A stretch of 64,000 nt of DNA, from assembly GCA_002368665.1 (NCBI GenBank), contig DFEK01000008.1, positions 186,001 to 250,000 on the forward strand. The letters are read 5' to 3'. This DNA is from Lachnospiraceae bacterium UBA3804 (GTDB lineage Bacteria; Bacillota; Clostridia; Lachnospirales; Lachnospiraceae). Position numbers and translations under genes: made by a program. Below, in pieces: positions 58,640-64,000 of the stretch (positions are counted from its first letter, which is position 1; every line of letters starts with the position of its first letter). Under the pieces are notes generated by a model. That model did not search any database, was not told where the DNA came from, and saw only the letters and a list, made by a program, of their open reading frames with translations.

Positions 58640-61600
58640 ATGAGCTTACAATTTGTCTTCGGCCCGAGCGGCTACGGAAAAAGTACATATGTGCAGAACC
58701 TTGCAACCTCTGAGGCCCGTGCAGACCGGAACGTGAATTACTGGATGATCGTACCGGATCAGTTCACGATGCAGACCCAGATGGATATGGCACGGATCAA
58801 TCCAAACGGCGGTATTCTGAATATCGACGTTTTAAGTTTCGGCCGTCTGACCCACCGTATCTTCGAAGAGGTTGGAAAGCCGGAGCGTGTGATGCTCGAC
58901 GATCTGGGCAAATGCCTGATTTTACGCCGTGTCATCCATGCCAATGAAGAGAACCTGAAAGTTTTAAGAAAGGGAATTCATACCCCGGGCTATGTGCAGG
59001 AAGTAAAATCCGTGCTTTCGGAATTTATGCAGTACGGGATCCGGCCGGAGGACCTTTCCAAGAAAATCGATTCCATGAATGTTAATCCCGGTTTAAAATA
59101 TAAGCTCGGTGATTTCCAAACTTTGTATGAAGCCTTCCTTAAGGAGCTTAAGAAGCAGTACACCACGAAGGAAGATACGCTTTATTGTCTTTGCGAACGC
59201 ATTCCCCTCTCGAAGCAGATTCCGAAATCCGTTCTGATCTTTGACGGATTTACCGGTTTTACACCGATCCAGATTTCCGTTATTATGACACTTCTTAACT
59301 GTGCGAAGAAAGTGATCGTGACATTGCCTTTGGGAAGTGCGGAATGCTGCGAAGAAGAGCTTTACAACGAAAAGGGCTTATCCGATTTATTCCGCCTAAC
59401 CAAGAAAACCGTTGCGGATATTACAAAGGCTTCGAAAGAAGCCGGTATTGCGATCGAGGCCCCCGTCTTTTTACGTGACGGTGCGAACCGTTTCGGCCAA
59501 GTTCCCGCAATTTCATTCCTGGAAAAGAATCTGTATCGCACCAAGGAAGCACAGTATTCGGAGATTCCGGAAGAGATCACGATCGCAAAGGCGGCGGATG
59601 AAACACATGAGTGCATGCTTTTATGCCGTACCATGACGGAACTGATCCGGCAAAAAGGCTATCGCTACCGTGATATGGCTGTCATCTGCGGAGATCTTCC
59701 GAGTTATTCCCGGGGCTTAAAACTGCAGTTTGAAAAATACGGCATTCCCTATTTCATGGATGCCACGACCGAACTGATCCGGCACCCCTTCGTTTCGTAT
59801 ATCCGTACCATTCTTTCGGCGATTACGCAGGGCTATGATTACCGCGAAATGAACGGGATTATCCGCTCGGCTTTTACGGATTTAACGAAAGAAGAAGCGG
59901 ACATTCTCGACAATTACTGTGTGGCCAAAAATATCCGCGGATATTCCGCATGGAAGAAGGATTTTACGGCAAGCACCGATGAAATGCGACGAAAAACCAA
60001 AGGCCTCGACAAGGCTTTGAAAGAGGAGAAGATCCGCTCGGAACTTGAGATCGTCAATGCCGCAAGGGAAAAGGTCATCCGCATTTTTGAACCGTTCGTG
60101 GAGTTGCCCAAAGATACACAGATTACAGCCAAAGACTATCTGACGGCACTGTACAAACTGCTTTGTAAGCAGGGCGCCGCAGCACGTCTAAATCGTATGG
60201 CAGAGGAGTACGAAGAAGAAGGAAAGCCGGAGAAGGCACTGGAGTATTCCCAGGTTTATAAAACCGTCATGAAACTCTTTGACCAGGTGGTTTCCTTAAT
60301 CGGAGACGAAGCGGTTACACTGGAGGATCTGATCGAGGTACTGGATGTCGGATTCGGTGAGATCCGCATCGGCATTATTCCGAAGAGCGTGGATGTCCTG
60401 CCGGTCTGCGACTTGATCAGAAGCCGTTTCGGCAAGGTGAAGGCATTATTCTTCATCGGCGTAAACGACGGTAATATTCCGGCCGTGGGAGCGGGCGGCG
60501 GCCTGATCTCCGATATGGAACGAAGCATGCTGATCGAGCAGGGACTCGAGCTTGCGCCGAGCCGTGCCATGGAAAGCTTCACCGAACAGTTATACCTGTA
60601 CCAGATTCTGACGAAGCCCGAAGAGAAACTGTATTTATCTTTCCTAAGCGTTGACGGCGCCGGGGAGAGCAGGAAAGCCTCGGTTCTGATAGATGAGTTA
60701 TGTAAACTATTTCCGAAACTGAGCATACAGGATGAAGCACTGAAGAATAGCCTTATCGATGCCGAAAATATGGCTGAAACCCTGCGTTTCCACAATATAC
60801 TTTCGACGAAAGACCTAAAGGCGGAATTCGCCACACGGCTCGGAGAGTATGCAAGGGGTGCGCAGGATGAAAATGCCACGGCATATTTAAAGCAACTCTA
60901 TGCCCTTTTAAAGGCGGATGAAGAGAATGCCGAATGGCTGGAGCAAACCGTCGAGGATGCCTTTTTAAGTTACCGCCCGAAGAACTTAAGCGAGGGACTT
61001 CTAAAGAAGATCTACGGCGATATCATGGAGTGCTCCGTAAGCTCCCTGGAGAAATTCGCAGGCTGTGCCTATGCGCATTTTCTGCGCTACGGCCTGATGT
61101 TAAGGGAGAGGGAAGATGCGGACATTTACTCCGCCGACCTTGGTAATATCACACATGCGGCTTTGGAAGTATTCGGCAAATACCTTAAGGAAAACGGCGA
61201 AGAATTCGCCAAAGTCTCCGAAGAACGCTGTGCCACGATTCTTGATGAGATAACCGATGAGCTGATGAAGCGCTACGACGAGGGGCTTTTTGTGGAAGCC
61301 GAAGGAAGCGAATATCTCTCCCATCAGGTGAAGCGTGTCTTAAAGCGTTCCGTTTCGGCACTCAAAACACAGCTTCTGAAAGGAAGTTTTGCCCCGGTAT
61401 CCTATGAACAGGAATTCAAGCGCTTAATCCACGAAGCCGATACAATGCTGGTCGGTAAAATCGACAGAATCGACGCCTGCTTGGAAGACGATAAAGCATT
61501 TGTGAAAATTGTGGATTACAAATCCGGCAGCAAGGATTTTGAGGAAGAACTGTTTGCGCAGGGTGTGCAGTTGCAGACCGCCGTATATTTAAGCGAAGCA

Positions 61601-62107
61601 CTGAAACGCTTTGCCCAAGAATACCCCGATAAAGAGATTATACCGAGTGCCATGTTCTATTTCCGCATGCAGGATCCGTATTTGGAAGTTGCCACGGAGA
61701 GTGAAGAAGAGCAGGAGAAAAACCGCAATATCCTGCTTCGTCCCACCGGAATCATGGTCGGAGATTCTGCGGTTTTGGATCGCTTGGAAGCGGAGCGCAC
61801 AAACGGTAAAAGCGAAGCAATCCCGGTCAGCTTCGGAAAGGACGGAGCACTTTCCTCAAGAGGATGTAAGGCTGCCAAAACGGCGCAGGAGATGAAAGAA
61901 ATCCTACAGTCCGCCGACGATAAGGTGGTATCGCTTGCCGGCGAGATCTCGCAGGGAAAGATTGATGTATCGCCGTTGATTTTTGATAAATACGATGCCT
62001 GCAAATACTGTGCTTACAAGACCGCCTGCGGTTTTGACGAAAGAATCTCCGGATACGCACGCCGTGTTCCGGAAGGCGCGCAGGATGCAGCGGAGGAGGA
62101 CGAGTAA
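58640..62107 (+). CDS. addB: ATP-dependent helicase/deoxyribonuclease subunit B
   Basis: 1155 residues, full length for AddB. AddAB processes double-strand breaks and scans for Chi. Walker A is GPSGYGKST (~residues 8-16). The C-terminal RecB-family nuclease domain (~residue 800 on) has VGKIDRIDACLEDD and VKIVDYKSGSKDF (catalytic Asp and Lys). The iron-sulfur cysteines are GCAYAHFL (~815) and CKYCAYKTAC (~1120-1130). It overlaps the addA start by one base (TAATG). The ATG has no ribosome binding site. Confidence 0.95.
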   Translation: MSLQFVFGPSGYGKSTYVQNLATSEARADRNVNYWMIVPDQFTMQTQMDMARINPNGGILNIDVLSFGRLTHRIFEEVGKPERVMLDDLGKCLILRRVIHANEENLKVLRKGIHTPGYVQEVKSVLSEFMQYGIRPEDLSKKIDSMNVNPGLKYKLGDFQTLYEAFLKELKKQYTTKEDTLYCLCERIPLSKQIPKSVLIFDGFTGFTPIQISVIMTLLNCAKKVIVTLPLGSAECCEEELYNEKGLSDLFRLTKKTVADITKASKEAGIAIEAPVFLRDGANRFGQVPAISFLEKNLYRTKEAQYSEIPEEITIAKAADETHECMLLCRTMTELIRQKGYRYRDMAVICGDLPSYSRGLKLQFEKYGIPYFMDATTELIRHPFVSYIRTILSAITQGYDYREMNGIIRSAFTDLTKEEADILDNYCVAKNIRGYSAWKKDFTASTDEMRRKTKGLDKALKEEKIRSELEIVNAAREKVIRIFEPFVELPKDTQITAKDYLTALYKLLCKQGAAARLNRMAEEYEEEGKPEKALEYSQVYKTVMKLFDQVVSLIGDEAVTLEDLIEVLDVGFGEIRIGIIPKSVDVLPVCDLIRSRFGKVKALFFIGVNDGNIPAVGAGGGLISDMERSMLIEQGLELAPSRAMESFTEQLYLYQILTKPEEKLYLSFLSVDGAGESRKASVLIDELCKLFPKLSIQDEALKNSLIDAENMAETLRFHNILSTKDLKAEFATRLGEYARGAQDENATAYLKQLYALLKADEENAEWLEQTVEDAFLSYRPKNLSEGLLKKIYGDIMECSVSSLEKFAGCAYAHFLRYGLMLREREDADIYSADLGNITHAALEVFGKYLKENGEEFAKVSEERCATILDEITDELMKRYDEGLFVEAEGSEYLSHQVKRVLKRSVSALKTQLLKGSFAPVSYEQEFKRLIHEADTMLVGKIDRIDACLEDDKAFVKIVDYKSGSKDFEEELFAQGVQLQTAVYLSEALKRFAQEYPDKEIIPSAMFYFRMQDPYLEVATESEEEQEKNRNILLRPTGIMVGDSAVLDRLEAERTNGKSEAIPVSFGKDGALSSRGCKAAKTAQEMKEILQSADDKVVSLAGEISQGKIDVSPLIFDKYDACKYCAYKTACGFDERISGYARRVPEGAQDAAEEDE

Positions 62108-64000
62108 TGGGTAAATTTAATCCGACTCCACAACAGAAGAGAGTGATCGATGAAAGGGGCAGAAACATCCTGGTTTCCGCAGCGGCGGGAAGCGGGAAAA
62201 CAGCCGTGCTCACGGGCAGGATCATTGCCCGCATTCTGGACAAAGAACACCCGGTTTCAATCGACAGACTCTTAATCGTAACCTTTACCGAGGCGGCCGC
62301 CGCAGAGATGCGCAAGCGTATTTCCGAGGCGATCACGGAGAAATTACGGGAATTTCCGGACAACGAAGAACTCCGCAAGCAGAAGACCCTCGTACATTCG
62401 GCGCTGATCATGACGGTGCACGGATTCTGTCTGTATTTGATCCGCAACCATTTTGATTCCATCGGACTCGACCCTTCGTTTCGCGTAGCGGCGGAGGAAG
62501 AGACCAGACTGTTAATGGAGGATGTGGCGGAGGAGATTTTATCCGATCTGATGCAAACGGATGAAAAGAAATACGCTGATCTCGAGGAGCACTTTGCGAG
62601 GGGATTCCTTGACAATAAATGCAAGGATCTGATCAAGGATATCCACTATACGGCCATGGCACAGCCCTTCCCCGAGGACTGGTATGACGATATGGAGCGT
62701 AAACTGGATGCGTTTATCGAAGATCCGGAGCATACTCCGCTCATTTCCTACGGCATGGACTACGAAGATAAGATCTTAAAGGACTGCCTTGATGATCTTA
62801 AGACGGCTATCAGCCTTGCAGGGCAGGAAGGCGGACCGGCCAAATATCTGCCGGCGCTTCTGGATGACGAAGCCTTCGTAGAGGCCCTTACGGATGCAAA
62901 CGATCTGCGCCGAAGAACCGTCCTTTTCCAGACACATGAATTTCCGAATATCGGCAGGGAGGCATCTTCCGAGTTAAAAGAGATCGTCAAGGGACTGCGT
63001 GATTCGGTCAAAGACACACTCGATAAACTGAACAAGAAATTCCACAATCTGGACTTCGATACGGCAATTTCGGATGATACGAAAACGGCGTCACTTTTAA
63101 AGGAGCTGCTTTCCTTAGCGCGCGAATTAAGCCTTCGTTTTGCCGAAAAGAAAAAAGAAAGAGGCTTCATCGATTTCTCCGACATGGAACATTTCGCACT
63201 GGAGATTTTACTCCGTAAGGAAAACGGCGAACGAATTCCGTCCGATGTGGCCAAATCATACCGTGCCTTCTTTGACGAAGTCATGGTGGATGAATACCAG
63301 GATTCCAATGCCATCCAGGAAAGCCTTTTAAATGCGGTATCCAAGGATGAACCGGCTGTCGGAAACCGCTTTATGGTCGGCGATGTGAAGCAGAGCATCT
63401 ACCGTTTCCGTCTGGCGGAGCCTGAGATCTTCCGTGAGAAATACGATACCTATCCGACCGAAGAGGCCGGAAAGAATATCCGTCTGGATTTATCCAGCAA
63501 TTTCCGTTCGCGTACGGAGGTGCTGGATGCGGTAAACTGCGTCTTCGAAGACAGTATGCATACTTCCGTCGGTGAGATCGAATACGACGAATCCGCAAGA
63601 CTCTACTACGGAGCCACGTCCTACGGCGGGCCGAAGAAAGATGCGAAAGCGGAGCTTCTTGTCCTTCCCGAAGAAAACTGGAAGGAGACCGGAATACGAA
63701 ATAAAACGGCATGGGAAGCCCTTGCCGTGGGTAAGCGTATCAAAGAACTTCTGGACAGCGATTATCAGGTGCTGGACCATTTTGAAGAGGATAAGGCCGT
63801 TCTTCGGAAAGTGCGCTTCAGTGATATCATGATTCTGGTGCGCAAGGTCAAAAACCGTGCCGCACAGATCAAGTCCGTACTGGATGAGATGGGCATTCCG
63901 ACCATGGTGATTTCCAAAGAGGGATATTTCATGGCACCGGAGGTGATCCTGGTTTTAAACTTAATCTCCGTAATCAATAACCCGCGTCAGGATATTCCCT
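62107..64000 (+). CDS. addA: ATP-dependent helicase/nuclease subunit A (3' partial)
   Basis: The first ~631 residues of AddA; the frame runs off the window, so the rest of the UvrD-type helicase and the C-terminal nuclease lie outside. It begins MGKFNPTPQQKRVIDERGRN, then has Walker A VSAAAGSGKTAVLTGRI, motif Ia TFTEAAAAEMRKRI, the Q-type TVHGFCLYLIRNHF, Walker B EVMVDEYQDSNAIQ, and motif III GDVKQSIYRFRLAEP with SSNFRSRTEVL. It starts on the last base of the addB stop, so translation of the two subunits is coupled. Confidence 0.96.
   Translation, partial: MGKFNPTPQQKRVIDERGRNILVSAAAGSGKTAVLTGRIIARILDKEHPVSIDRLLIVTFTEAAAAEMRKRISEAITEKLREFPDNEELRKQKTLVHSALIMTVHGFCLYLIRNHFDSIGLDPSFRVAAEEETRLLMEDVAEEILSDLMQTDEKKYADLEEHFARGFLDNKCKDLIKDIHYTAMAQPFPEDWYDDMERKLDAFIEDPEHTPLISYGMDYEDKILKDCLDDLKTAISLAGQEGGPAKYLPALLDDEAFVEALTDANDLRRRTVLFQTHEFPNIGREASSELKEIVKGLRDSVKDTLDKLNKKFHNLDFDTAISDDTKTASLLKELLSLARELSLRFAEKKKERGFIDFSDMEHFALEILLRKENGERIPSDVAKSYRAFFDEVMVDEYQDSNAIQESLLNAVSKDEPAVGNRFMVGDVKQSIYRFRLAEPEIFREKYDTYPTEEAGKNIRLDLSSNFRSRTEVLDAVNCVFEDSMHTSVGEIEYDESARLYYGATSYGGPKKDAKAELLVLPEENWKETGIRNKTAWEALAVGKRIKELLDSDYQVLDHFEEDKAVLRKVRFSDIMILVRKVKNRAAQIKSVLDEMGIPTMVISKEGYFMAPEVILVLNLISVINNPRQDIP

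Overview
The window comes from a Gram-positive, low-to-mid GC member of the Clostridia, most likely a Lachnospiraceae relative. This is inferred from gene order and protein character, not from a database search. The signs are the long S10-spc-alpha ribosomal gene run with zinc-type S14 and a long L17, the cluster ecfA1-ecfA2-ecfT-truA followed further on by rplM-rpsI, AddAB recombination enzymes, strong AGGAGG ribosome binding sites, and several c-di-GMP and hybrid-kinase proteins.

Layout. (a) 1-7.6 kb: the end of an EAL protein with a beta-solenoid-like tail; a minus-strand truA-trmO pair with an apparently leaderless promoter; a rubredoxin/acidic-repeat/glutamate-synthase-like protein; a Q/N-repeat DUF4190 protein; a DUF2752 protein; and an RNA methyltransferase. 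(b) 7.66-8.08 kb: a non-coding repeat element (copy A). (c) 8.2-24.9 kb: the S10, spc and alpha operons (rpsJ to rplQ, including secY, adk, map, infA, rpoA), headed by a long leader. (d) 25-30.9 kb: a lone pilT, traX, the ECF transporter genes, an inverted second copy of the non-coding element (29.70-30.09 kb), and a second truA. (e) 30.9-36.5 kb: four membrane proteins (AGCS, MscS, CstA, NSS) lying between truA and rplM-rpsI, which are neighbours in many Firmicutes. (f) 36.5-37.6 kb: the L13 leader, rplM and rpsI. (g) 37.7-42.0 kb: an AT-rich accessory block downstream of rpsI, with a palindrome-flanked promoter, a DUF4143 ATPase, a DUF2971 protein, a GT1 glycosyltransferase and a small wHTH protein. 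(h) 42.1-50.6 kb: a GGDEF-EAL protein, a TrmH-type methyltransferase, nucleotide-sugar genes and a heterodimeric ABC exporter. (i) 50.6-58.5 kb: a signalling cluster with a REC-GGDEF-REC protein, a hybrid kinase with HPt, a hybrid kinase fused to a DegV lipid-binding domain, and a degenerate sigma-like protein. (j) 58.6 kb to the end: addB and the start of addA.

The strongest candidates for something undescribed are the hybrid histidine kinase-DegV fusion inside its phosphorelay cluster, and the roughly 400-bp non-coding element with GGCGGCTCC iterons that occurs in two inverted copies around the ribosomal region. The EAL/beta-solenoid fusion and the operator-flanked ATPase/DUF2971 pair come next. 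No tRNA, rRNA, CRISPR array, transposase or integrase gene was seen.
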